Source: Cladochytrium replicatum (taxonomy: Eukaryota > Chytridiomycota > Chytridiomycetes > Cladochytriales > Cladochytriaceae). Taken from it: a DNA stretch of 64,000 nucleotides. The DNA is taken from assembly GCA_025526935.1 (NCBI GenBank), contig JAHLKD010000043.1, forward strand, positions 328,435 through 392,434. Reading direction: 5' to 3'. The position numbers and the translations under genes are program-made. Positions 34,418 to 46,700 of this stretch are shown here, in pieces (within the stretch, counting starts at the first letter, position 1; every line of letters starts with the position of its first letter). A model generated the notes under the pieces. It worked only from the letters and a program-made list of their open reading frames with translations. It was not told the origin of the DNA and did not search any database.

Positions 34418-37400
34418 TCACAAAACCAGATCTTTGATTGCTTTAAGAGCATCAAGATATACACCATTGCTTCCACAAAAACTCAGGGTCTTTGCTATCC
34501 ACGACAGTACTGTATCAGCTTCCTTCACCAACTCCGACCTGCTCGTCTCGACTCTCACAGACGCTTCTTCGTTCGGCCCTTCAATATCTTCACCGGCAGC
34601 TCCACTTGCGGCGCCAATAAGTGCCGCCTCCGACTCCCCAAGCTCCTCCCATAAACCCCATGCCACAATTGCCATAGCGACTGCTCGCCACACAATCACC
34701 ACAGCATGCGCATTCATCGACATGGCCTGATCAACCGTGACAGCCCCCCTGCCGTTGCTCCCAAGACGAAACTGGTTTAAATGCGACATAGATTGAACTG
34801 ATGATGAGCTCGTTGCCCAACTGTCGGTGATCTGAGGTTGGTACCGTTCGAGTGAACACATGATGCCGTTTACACGACGCAACAAGGTCCGGCCTTGCAT
34901 CCAGCACAGCTGACCGCCGAACCTGGACCTTACCCAGCGGACAAGCATGCCGTATGCAGCACGATCACGCAACGCGTTGCAAACTCCACGAATGGGTCGA
35001 CCTTCGTCACAGGAATCTGTCCTGGCGCGTACCAAACACTCGAGCATGTTTGAGGGAGAGTGAGATATGACCAGAATAGATGGAATCGATATGAATGGGT
35101 ACACTCGCAGGTGTGTGTGCCAATCAGGAGTGTCCCAGAAGAAAGCAGGATCATGCCTCCGGTGCACAGCGGTCGTTCCGCTAGCATAGTACCGATCAAC
35201 TCCAGCGCGGACTGACTCGTTTGTCTCAGTGCCTTGTCCGTTAGACGGCCTCCACTCCATCTGATCGTGATGTTTTCCCCCAACAACGAGTCCACCTGCT
35301 AAACTCTCATTGTCGTAGTAAAGCGACTCGTTGTACGCAAACACCGTCTCGATAGCCCTCGTTAACTTCCGAAGCCGAGCAAGTCGGAGTGCTCCTTTCT
35401 TCCGCTCCCGCATTCGCATAACCTGCTCTCTTTGCTCTGGATTTGCACTCATGCCCAAGTTGTCCGTCTCATATTCTCCGGTATCATCGTCGAAATCGCT
35501 CATTTCAATATCATTCGTAAAATCCCCTGGATTGCCTTCCTCCATAGCACGATCCCATGCAGCCTGCTCGTCCGCGCCTTCGACTGTCCACCATTCCCCA
35601 TCTCGGAGAGCACTTTCGCGCGCTAGCGTTGCTGCCACAGCGTTAGTATGCAGAGTTATCGTAGCGCACGGAGCCCATTGCCTGAGCCGTTCGCAGGTCT
35701 GCTTCGACTTCTCGTCCTTTACGCACATTCTGTATATTCTCGCACGAAGTGCTTTCCACTTCGACCTCCCAACTGTCGTGGTATCGTAGAAGACTTGCGA
35801 GGCGAGCGGTGCGATCAGCTTTGAGTCATAGTCTGGAACTGTGTCGAAAAGGCGTAGTAGGGCACCAAAGCGCATGGGAAGATTGCGAGTTTCGTCGCGT
35901 AGTTGTGTGATTGGGAGACCCTTTCCTTGAGTTATGCCGATGGCGGGTTCGTCAAGTGGAAAGAATGCTCGCTCAAACACAAAGAGTGACCACCTTCATG
36001 AAGGAAACGATGAGGTCACCCTGGGGTTGGCCGGAGATGTTTCTTACCACAAGGTTCTGCGCTCGTCCATTTCATCGAAGATCCGTTGCTCGTCTGCTGG
36101 GTTGTTTGCGTTGGTTTCTGGTGGTCGCAAATTCTGATGTAGGCCCAGTCTCATCCCATAATCCACCACCATGCTCAACCATATCCGGCTCTGAGATTTC
36201 CAAATGATAGATGTGTCTTTGGTCGAGCCTCCAGATTCTCTTGGAGGCAGGCGAAACTGGTCAGCTTCGTGCGCGCGATTCCCAAAGAACCAAAGAGAAA
36301 CGCAAATGCCAAGGACTGCCTTTATCACATGTCGGTCGATGGCGAAAAAGTCTGACCACATTGATGGTGTAACCGTGGCGAAAACAGCCGTCGAGATTCC
36401 TCGTACGACGGTACTGGGCCTGTACGGATCAATCATGCGGGACAAACTGCGACGGACTCGCTCGAGTAATGGGAACATTACGTTTCTGGGTGACGACAGA
36501 CCTCTCTGCATACTCTCCAATTGGCTTGAACAAAAAGGAAATGCAGCTGCTTGAAGTGACCACTGTATGATTGGAGGGCATCCACGGTGGTCGAAGCGCG
36601 TAGGGTCAAAAGACGGTATCCACGCTAAAAGAACGAGTAAGAAGGTTGCAGCCTCACCTCCTTGAAGGCTTACCTCCGAGAAGCTTCACTCCATTCTGAA
36701 TAAGCAAATTTTGAACTGCCCAGTCCGGAAGTGGAGGGAGGTCGTCGTCAAATGCAATCTCCCTGTTAAAAGAAGTAGCAAACGGTTGGTGTTGGAAGCC
36801 CCAAAGCTGTCTCTGCTGTTCACTTCGCTGGTTTGGGCGCCATCCTACCCCTAAACCACCCCCATTTGGTTTAATCACTGGTTCATCTCTGCCATCAGTG
36901 TCAGATGGTCGCTGGGGGAGTGAACCGAGTGAAGATAGGGAGGGAAGACGGTGGGAAGATGGTGCACCGGTGGGCTGTGCTTGTGGAGGAGGGGCGAGTG
37001 GACCATCCGCACTCCAACGAGGAGTGGTTTCGGACGATGATGACCCGCTGTGAGCATAGCGTGAGTCGTCGAAAGTTCGAGATTCGTCAGAGTTGGCCCA
37101 CTGAACAGCAGGCGCCGCTGGCCATCGGGACGTCGTGGATTGTGGATGGTCTCGGCTCCTTTGCTCCGGCCAAAAGTTCCGTTGAGATGGTGGATGGCTG
37201 TAACTTTCGTATGGATAGCAGTAAGGATCTTGTTGATAATTCTGAGGGCGACTCGATGAGACTGGGAAGTCCCTGACTGGAACAAGAAGAGAGTTTGAAG
37301 GCATAGAAGAGTAACCCGCATAGCTTGAATGAACAAACTGAGTTGAAAGACGATCACTTCGATAAACACGCTCTGGAGGCGGATATGATCCGTCTGGAAG

Positions 37401-37939
37401 CGCCGTCCCCGGCGCATAGTGATTTCCCCAGCCATCATATACTCTCGACACACGTTGAAAGCCTGTGCGAGCAAGATCATCTTCTCTACCATCATTCGAC
37501 GTGGATGTGCTTGAACGGTTTCGCCCTTGCACCGCAGATGCAGCTGCAATAGTCTCAGCGCTTGCAGCCTTCGCTGCATCAGACTTCCGAGGACGACCCG
37601 GGCGACCAGGTGGTAAGTTGTACGTGCAGGGTCGACCCCGCTCCGTGCACGCTCCACATGGTTGACTTCCACTAAAAACGCGCTGAGCACAACAATTTCG
37701 TACGATTTCCATTTCGAAACACACCTGCAACGGGTCTTCTTGGTGATGCACTGGTCGCAAGCTCGAGATATTTTAGGGAGGCGTGATGTTCCATTGGGTG
37801 TTCGGATCGGAATGCTTGCAGCCGACAAATTCTCCTCTGGTCCTGCTAAAGAGGAGCGCTGGTTGGTATCTTCGGCTTGCTCAACATCGGAAGCACTGGC
37901 GACGTCAGGACTTGGCGTAGTGTGTGGTAGTGTGTCCAT
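34418..37939 (-). CDS. Zn2-Cys6 (GAL4-type) fungal transcription factor
   Basis: The start ATG at 37937-37939 leads into a short acidic tail, then the zinc cluster. Splicing at TGCAG|GTGTGT to TTTTTAG|T joins CDQCITKKTRC to SGSQPCGACTERGRPC. That gives the spacing C-x2-C-x6-C-x5-C-x2-C-x6-C, exactly canonical, followed by a basic linker (PGRPGRPRKS). A long Ser/Pro/Tyr-rich region follows. The middle homology region of fungal factors then appears: IIWKSQSRIWLSMVVDYGMR, LGLHQNL, DEMDERRTLW, MFERAFFPLDEPAIGIT. The gene ends in IKDLVL. It binds CGG-type DNA elements as a dimer; targets are unknown. The stop is 130 bp from the IFT88 stop (convergent). Confidence 0.85.
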
Positions 37940-39074
37940 GGTGGAATGTTGCTGAGCAGCTCGATGATGGATGTGGATAACAATTCGTGCAGCCGAGCAG
38001 TCAGCGACGCAACGAGCTCTGCAATCTGTTGCGAGAATCCCAAGTTTTGGTTGCGGAGGATATTCCACGTCCAGTTCCGCGGATGATATGGACAAAACCC
38101 AAAGCCTTCCGAGCGGCCGGGTAAACTATTTTCAGAAACAAAAAGGATATTATGTGGTAGATTTGGGTTGTCGCGTTGGTGGGACAAGATTGAAGAACGT
38201 CACCAGCAAATTCACTGTGATGCCGGACAGCTGAAAAGATACACAGCATGATTGGCTGGAAGCACAAAACGTGGACAACTGCCACCATTCATATAACCAT
38301 CATATTTTTTTATAATGGGGTCCTAAAATCTGGACTTCAAAACAAAGCACATTTTCTATTGCTCCACCTCCGTTCGGTATTTGCACCGTAACTTCTCTAA
38401 TCTGAACAGGAAGCTGCGGGTAATTCTGGGCAAAGCCATTGATATGTCTTGGAACTTCTTAAAGTTTCTTTCCTGTATGAAAGAACAGCAGAATGCAAAT
38501 CGGATCGGCAAAAGAGAAATAGGTAAAAACTCTAATCTCACATGGTTTAACACAATCGATAATTGTAATAAGCATCAAAAAGAATGCAATACACAGCCAA
38601 CTGAAACTGGCATCGTGCTGCAGCACGTCATGTCTCTTTTATCGTTATTCGTTCCTAGCAGTCGGATAGACCAGAGGATTCAAAGGATTCCGGGAAACGA
38701 AAATCCGAAAATCTTAATCGAAGGCGCGGCTTTCGGCGTGATAAGCCTGCGCAGCCACGAATCAAAGTTGGCTGGCAAATTTTGGACGAGAGGGCTGGCT
38801 CCGCTTCGAGGGAGTGTAAGTGAGCGATCCATAGGTGTGTAAAGCGTATAGCAGAACTGCTCCGATTAGCATATCCAGCAGCCCTGCTTCTCCTATCGCT
38901 GTGTGTGACTTTGCTCCACGTTGATCCATCACATGCCCGTAGATTGTCAAATTTTATGATTTTTCCCATGCTATTTTGAATAAAGTAATCGCAGGGACTA
39001 CCAGTTATTAAAATCCCCCGTCCCGCCCGCTGTGCCGTGTCTGTTTGTTGTCTCAGGTGGTGTAGCTCACAGCA
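37940..39074. other. Divergent intergenic region
   Basis: About 1.1 kb between the transcription factor gene (-) and the symporter gene (+). Several short frames occur, none convincing. It includes a run of T at about 38308 and a pyrimidine-rich stretch before the symporter start. Confidence 0.45.
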
Positions 39075-40963
39075 ATGACAAAGTTCTCAGAGTCTCCAGC
39101 CTGGAAGGCAGTCACAAAGGCGTTTCAGCTGATCGGCAAGATCCACCAGGTACAGATCGATAAAGACCATCGAATATTGTAACGAGCTGAAGACTGTTCC
39201 CATTTCTTGACTATTGGAATTTCCTCACAACCAGCTATGGTGGATTTTGATCTTCTCGGTTATTGGTATCCTTTGCGGTCTTTTTGCACAGCAGTTCTCA
39301 AAGGATTACCTGAAACTCCTTTCAACCGCCATCTTCCTGCCTATGCTCAAGATTGTCATTTTCCCGATCATCTTGTCGCTCCTGATTGTTGGAATCGCTT
39401 CGCACGCCGATGAAATCGAGCGGTTGGGAGGTCTCGCTGTTAAGGTAACAAGAGGGAGCCATAGTTCATTGCATTGAAGCTCACAGTTTTGAAAAACTTC
39501 TAGAGTTTGGTCTACTTTATTGTTATTACCATCATCGCAATGGGCGTCGGTCTTATCTGGGCCAATGTATTCAAGCCCGGGCATGACCTCCGCCTAGCCA
39601 GCTACGATCCGAAAGACTATTACGCAAAGGCGAACGGCACCTCCCCAGTCACCTTGCCGACTTTGTTGGCAAACACTATTCCCGAATCTATCATTGTTGC
39701 TGGATTTAACAACAAGAGTTTGCAGCTCACCTTCGTCGGTGTCATGTTCGGGGTCGCCATTCTCTTAATGCCCCACCCCAAAGAGCGTAAGATCCTCGTT
39801 GGCTTCTCCGACGCGGTCGTGAAGGCCACGTTGAAGGTACGTGTGAGAGACAACATGAATGGCAGCATAGCGTTGAGTACAATTTTCTGCTTCGCGTAGT
39901 ACGTTGAGCTCGTCGTTCGCTTCGTCCCCATCGCTATCGGTGGTTCGCTTGCTGCCACCGTTGCATCAAATGGAGTGAAGGCCCTCATTGCACTTGGAAA
40001 ACTCATCGGTGTGGTCTATCTTGGTCTTTTTACCTTTGTCATTGTAAGTCTTGGCTCTACATCATTGACTCATTATATTCTGAAAACTAATTCCGCTATT
40101 GCAGTGCGTTTTCCTTCCAATTGCCATTATCACAAGGCTCCCGTGGCGCGACTTCTTCAAGGCATGGTGGAAGCCTGTTACCATTGCATTTGTCACCGCA
40201 AGTTCCGATGCTGCTCTTGGTTTGGTTATGGAGAATCTTCTGGAGTTTGGTGTCCCCGCTGACATCATTGCTTGGACCCTTCCCGTGAGTTAATTGTCAA
40301 GAACAAAATTTAGGAGAAAGCTTAGCTTTCATTATCCCACCGGGACACAGATTGGATACTCTTTCAACTTGGATGGAACGACTCTCTACCTCGGTTCCGC
40401 TTTCCTTTTCGTTGCCCAGAGTGCGTATATACGATCTATGGCTTTTCTATGCAGAGAGCTAAGATATGTGCTGCTGATAAGGTGCTGGAATCGACCTGGA
40501 CGCCGGTACCCAGATCGTTTACATGTTCACCCTTCTTCTCATGAGCAAGGGCATTGCTGGCTTACCTCGTGCCTCCCTCATCACCCTCGGAGCTGCTGTT
40601 TCCCAGTGGGGTTTGCCTATTGAGGCACTCTCTGCTATCCTCGGAGTCGATGAGGTATTTAATGGCGCTCTGTAATTTGTTCCTCTTGGTTGATGTTGGC
40701 ATCACACTAGATCATGGACATGGCCCGCACCGCTGTCAATGTGACTGGAAACATGGTGAGAGAGAAAACGTTATCAACTTGAGTTCGCTAAGATCATTCT
40801 GCATTAGCTCGCTTGCTACGTCATGGCGAAATGGGAGGGTCGTTTCCGTGAGCCTCAGGTGGAGATCGACCCTGACCAGAGCCCTACCCAGTCCCGTGCT
40901 GAGGTCGAGCCTGCGCCGGTTGACGTCGTGAAGGATGGCAAGGAGGAAACGGTTGTCGCTTAA
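39075..40963 (+). CDS. Glutamate/dicarboxylate:cation symporter (DAACS family, SLC1-like)
   Basis: At least eight short exons. The ATG at 39075 follows a pyrimidine-rich leader. Diagnostic blocks are PMLKIVIFPIILSLLIVGIA (TM2-3), GNLGAS-like ANTIPESIIVAGFNNKSLQL, AFVTASSDAALGLVMENLLE (HP1 serine-rich hairpin), the TM7 motif SFNLDGTTLYLGSAFLFVAQ, PRASLITLGAAVSQWGLPIE (HP2) and MDMARTAVNVTGN (TM8, with the substrate-binding D..R). These match bacterial GltP/DctA and animal EAATs. It would import acidic amino acids or C4-dicarboxylates with Na+ or H+ across the plasma membrane. The C-terminal tail is short and acidic. Confidence 0.9.
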
Positions 40964-41408
40964 GAAGCTTCTTCATCTCATCGATCCCTATTCATTTTAT
41001 ACAATCATAAATTTTCGCCTGAATGTTGAGGAAGAAGCAGTTTGGAACGGAGTCGATGCTATGAACTATTCCTCGGAGCTTGCGACGGCGTATTTGGGTC
41101 TTTTCTTCGGTATCACTGCTTGCCACGGGTGTTGATTGTTTTCTAGTGTTTAATTGTTTTTTTTACGTCGCGGGATGACCGGACACCTCATGGATTACGA
41201 CAATGTGAAATGCTATAAATATCAACGTTATTAAATCCAACTTTCCCACACATCCGCCACATTTTCAGATCCATCCATTTTGCGGGTGAGCTAGAGCTAT
41301 TCTGCAGACTGGGTACACACCGAATGCTCACGCTGATCGGGTGCATGCCTTGTCGCTCTCGGTTCTATAGGGCGGTTCTTCTGTATTAATCTATTGTTCG
41401 AAACCAGA
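40964..41408. other. Intergenic region, no gene seen
   Basis: 3' region of the symporter and promoter of the Phe-tRNA synthetase gene. Only short frames occur. Confidence 0.45.
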
Positions 41409-43479
41409 ATGTCCCAGGAGTCTATCCAGACCGACATCCTGACCCGTCTAGACACTGACGGGTCCATTGCTGACACGGCAGTCCTCCCTTATGCCAGCGA
41501 CCTTATTCTCGGTGTTCTCAACTCTCTCCTCAGCAAAGAGGTAGCTTTGTTCGTTGCTTGTTATTCGGTTCACTCATTTTGAGTTTTCGTTGAAATCGCT
41601 ACCTGCGGATTAGATTTTGACGTACACGGCTATCAAGGGAGAGAAGTGGGTGCTAACTATCGAGGGTCAGGAGGTTGCTAGCGGTGGATCGCCTGAGGTC
41701 GCACTGTTCAACTTGATTCCGTCCGATACTGGTTTCGCCGTCGCTGATGCACAGGTATATGCACGCTGCTGGTTATACGAACAGAATCCAAGAATTCTGA
41801 TCTGACTTCTTTGCAGAAACAAATGGGTGAAAAAGCCAAAATTGCGATGAGCAATGCGATGAGCAAAAAGTGGCTGAAAAAGCAAGGCGACCAGCTTGTG
41901 CGCGCTGTACGTATCCACTTTACGGTTTTTCACTGCTCGAACTCACGCGGTGTACTAGGTGGATTCCGTTGCGGACCAAGTGCAGGCTGACTTGATCAAT
42001 ATCCAGGAGACGGGAGCTTTCGAGGATGCTCGAGCTTTGCAGGATTACAAGCGCAGAAAACTTGTGTCTGCTGAGTATGTGTTCGAAGTTCAACCTATGT
42101 TTCCCAGCTTACCTCGTGATCTATTCATCAGAAAAATCACCTCATACAGTGTCCAGAAGGGAGAACGTTTCACGACCAACGTTCAAAAGGAGGCAACTGA
42201 GATTACAGCAGAAATGCTCCGAACGTATGTTTGTTCCGCATGGAGAATCTATTTTGTCTCTTGCTGATAATTTTACTCCTAGCGGGGAATGGAAAGACCA
42301 AACTTTCAAGAAGTACAACTTCAATGCCGAAGGTATCCAGATCCGAGGTGGCCACCTCCACCCGCTCATGAAAGTGAGAGAAGAATTCCGCCAAATTTTC
42401 TTCGAATTAGGGTAAGTCTTACTCTCTTGTGAAATCTTCGTACCGACTTTCTCGATGTAGCTTCGAGGAGATGCCGACGAATCAGTTTGTTGAATCGTCG
42501 TTCTGGAACTTCGACGCTTTGTTCCAGCCACAGCAGCACCCTGCCCGCGATATGCATGACACTTTCTTCCTTAAGGACCCAGCCGTGGCAGGAGAGATGC
42601 CCAAAGACTACGTGGAGCGCGTGAAGCAGGTGCACTCTAAAGGAGGCTATGGTTCTATTGGGTCAGTGCAGAAGGACATTTCGTGGCCGTTTCTTCTTAT
42701 GTCTTCCATCTTGTGTGCAGATATGGATACGACTGGAAGTACACTGAGGCTGAGAAGCTCATCCTCCGAACTCACACAACAGCCGTCAGTTCATACATGC
42801 TGTATAAGCTTGCCCAAGAGGCACGTTACACCCAAGAACTATTGACTCGCTAATGAATGTATCATACGGATTATAGAAGGAATTCCGGCCCGTAAAGTAC
42901 TTCTCTATCGATCGGGTGTTCCGAAACGAGACTGTGGATGCCACCCATTTGGCAGAGTTCCACCAGATTGAAGGTGTCATTGCTGATCGCGGAGCTACCC
43001 TCGGAGACCTCATTGGTATTCTGTACAACTTCTTCCGGAAGCTTGGGATCGAGAAGCTTCGTTTCAAGCCTGCTTACAACCCATACACAGAACCTAGTCT
43101 TGAGATCTTCTCATGGCACACCGGTGAGCCCCTTCGGTAATAGATTTATTTAGGCTAAAAACCTATCCCTTAATCCAAGGTTTCAAAAAGTGGGTCGAGA
43201 TTGGTAACTCTGGGATGTTCAGGCCAGAGATGCTGCGACCATTGGGCTTGCCAGAGGATGTGTCGGTTATCGCTTGGGGCTTGTCCCTCGAGCGACCGAC
43301 CATGATCAAGTATAGCATCGACAACATTCGAGAGCTTCTTGGTCACAAAGTGGACCTTGAGATGGTCATGACAAATCCCATTTGCAGGTGAGTGTTGCTG
43401 CTGTTCATCATGCAGGATATTATTCTCATTTTATGAAATACCGCCCAGATTGGACAAGAAAATGGGACGAGAAATCTGA
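41409..43479 (+). CDS. FRS2: Cytosolic phenylalanyl-tRNA synthetase alpha subunit
   Basis: About eleven short exons from ATG 41409 to TGA 43477-43479. The N-terminal winged-helix region is followed by [18 protein letters not shown] and then class II blocks: [51 protein letters not shown], motif 2 [38 protein letters not shown] and motif 3 [16 protein letters not shown]. This is the catalytic alpha chain of the alpha2-beta2 enzyme that charges tRNA-Phe in the cytosol. The last exon encodes a short tail (LDKKMGREI). Human FARSA has the same order and a similar end at NPICRLD. It lies 277 bp upstream of the ABC transporter gene on the same strand. Confidence 0.95.
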
Positions 43480-43755
43480 TTGCTGCGACAGACAAAGTCA
43501 CAGCTTTTCCATGTTCATCTGCCATAATATATGATCTTCGGGTATGGTGGCCCACCCTCCACAACCAAGTTCTCTCAGATGGCACGGTCTTTGTGGAGCT
43601 GGCTCTGATAATAATTTGAGCTTTGTATGTGAAGGCACGGGCGTCCACAAGCAAAAAACACAAACTAAAAATTTGCTATTGAAGAAAGTGTTTAAGTTAG
43701 GTGAGATACGCTTTTCAGTTAGTTGCTCGCACACGTTTCTAACATCAGTTTAGCT

Positions 43756-46700
43756 ATGGAATCTATTGACAAGTACAATCGTCCTCCGCTTCCTCGGGTT
43801 TCCCTTCGACGCCAAATCGGGGCAATGATCTGGCGTTTGTCCAAGAGGGCTACTAGGGACAAGGGTCAGTTTATCTCGGAAAACCTTCAAGCGCTGTTTT
43901 TCGCTTGTATCATCATCCTTTTTGGGTGAGTAAGAGTAACTCATCCTGTTTTTCAACGTCGAATTGCTGAACGATCAATTGATAGAGTGTTACTTAATTC
44001 AAACAAGACCGCATATCCAGTTACCTTATTTCCTGCGACAGCTTTGAACCGAACTGGTCCGCCTGGGCTTGCATCTCCCTTGAAGCTCGCAGTGGTACCC
44101 TCCAGCGCACCAGATGCATTGGCAATTGTCAGCGACGCCTTTTCGAATCGCATGAATCTCTCTTCGTCGATCATTACTCCATACCAGTCGGAGAACGAAT
44201 TTTTGGCCGACTACTATGCTGCAAATTCTACGTTCTACGGAGCCATTATTTTCAAAAATCCGGTCCGTTCGCCGTATGACTACACTGTTCGCTTCCCATC
44301 TCAGTTGCCTGGAGGGGAACAGGCTCCCCAAATCTCTGCCTACTTGAATGCTCCGCAACAATGCAGAACCTCTTCGGTCGCATGTCCAACGGACCGCTAT
44401 AACACCACTGGCTTCCTAACAATTGTGAACGCCATCAACGAAGAGATTGCACAGCGGAGGCTCCGTGAAGCAACCAAGAACAACGACCTTTTGTTGGGGC
44501 CAAGTTCGATTGTGCTCGTTCCACTGTCATATCCCGCTGCGTTGCTAGGTGCCGACAGTGATGCGTGGAGGTGAGAAACCTTGTATCAATGTCCCTCGCA
44601 GTCAACTAAACTATCACAATATGTTTAGGTATGTCATTCCTCTCTACATCATCTTAGCCTTCCAAAGCCAGCTTCAGGTATTTTGAAACGAACCCGAGCG
44701 CAACTCCCTTATTGACGGGAACTGACTCGTTGCACAGTATCTGCTTGGGGGTCTGGTTAAGGAGAAAGAGCGAAAGGTACTCCACGTGAAAAATTAAGAT
44801 CGCTTGTTTAATATCTATCCTGTTCCCTTTAAGCTAAAGTACGGGATGCTGATGCAGGGCCTTAGCCCCGAGGCATTCTTTCTGGGATACATCCTGTACC
44901 ATACAATCTTCTCCCTCGTTCTCTGTATTCCGCTCATCGTGGGGCTCAGCGTCTTCGTTCTTCCGACCTCATCTCCTTTAGCAATTGCTATTTTGATTCT
45001 TCTCTTGTCGCTCGCCAACCTATCCTTTGGGGCTCTCTTCTCCCTATTCTTTACGAAGCACAAAACCGCGCTCAACATTGGTCTGGCACTTCCCATTTTC
45101 GGTACGGCCTTGTTCGTTCCACTCCAGCTATTCAACCTCAGCCGAGGCCTGCGAATTTTCCTCAGCTGTCTTATTTACCCTTTGGGTGCCACGATCGCGA
45201 TCGGTGACGAACTATTCCGCGCCAAACCTGGCGTTACTGGAAGCAGCGGAGTTGTCCCGGGCTATGGCTTAAGCTTGAATGGCTTGTTCTCGGAGAACGG
45301 TGGAGGAGTGTACATTATAGCCGTTCTCGTTTCTCTGATTTGGCAGATTCTTCTGACCATCTACCTCGATCAAGTCATGCCTGGCGAATTCGGAACCCCC
45401 CGACCGTGGTACTTTCCGATTCAGCGCCTCCTTAAGTCGAACAAGCACACGGCTGTGGACACAAATGACGATGAAGATCTGGAAGCGTTCGAGAACCCGG
45501 ATATCGAACGAGATCCCACCGGATCACCGCTTGTTGTTGACTTCCGCGGCCTCACCAAAGTGTTCGCAGGAAGTCAGAATGGCAATATCCTCGCTGTGGA
45601 TAATCTCTCGTTAAAACTTTACCAAGGCGAGGTATTCGGTTTGGTATGTCCATTCTCATACAAGGAATGTCGTATTGGCTGACCGTACATGCAGCTTGGT
45701 CCGAACGGGGCCGGAAAATCTACAATTATCAGTATCCTCACGGGACTATTCCCTCCAACTACCTGCACGTATGGAAGAATTTATGGCTACGATCTCATGA
45801 CGGAGATGGACTACATTCGCAGATTGATGGGTAAGTGGAAGATCAATTAGGCTACGACCCACTCGTCAATCTACTTTCAGGTGTTGTTCCTCAACAGAAC
45901 GTGCTTTGGGACCATCTCAATGTGGACGAACATGTCAGATTCGTTGTGCGAATAAAGTGTATCAGCAATAGTCAAAAGGAAGAGGATCAGCTAGTTCATG
46001 ATGTCATTGAGCGGGTTGGCTTGTTGGAAAAGAGGACAACCCTCGCAAAGTCTTTAAGGTGGGGATGATCCTATTTTATTGCATTCGCCACTGAACTATA
46101 TTTGAAAACATGAAGCGGGGGACAGAAGCGAAAGTTGGCTTTCGCTATGGCATTTGTCGGTAATCCTCCAATCCTGATTTGTGATGAGCCATCCACCGGT
46201 TTGGATCCCAATTCGCGAAGGTATTTGCCGATGTGCCATATTGGAAATACGCTTACCTCACAATCAAAGGGAATTGTGGAAGCTGTTGACTGACGAAGCA
46301 GATCAGCGTTTGTGCATTGTTACAACGCATTTCATGGACGAAGCGGATTTCAGTAAGTCTTTGACAAACACTACATTATTACACTGACGCATTGATGCTT
46401 AAAGTCTCTCAACGTAAGGCGATTATCAACAACGGGAAAATCGTTACGATGGGAACATCTTTGTTCTTGAAAGCGCACTACAACGTGAGCTACCAGCTCA
46501 ACTTGACGGTTGACGCAATCGCTTCAACCACGGAGCTCGATGATCTCATCACGTCCTACGTTCCCCCTGCTCGAAGGCTTCTCTCATCTACAACTGATCC
46601 TAAAAGTTCAGCCGTTGATAAGGACCTAAATTATGCGATACCTCCAACATCAGCCTCGAGTTTCCCTGGCCTCTTTGGGGCTCTCGATAACCACCAACAC

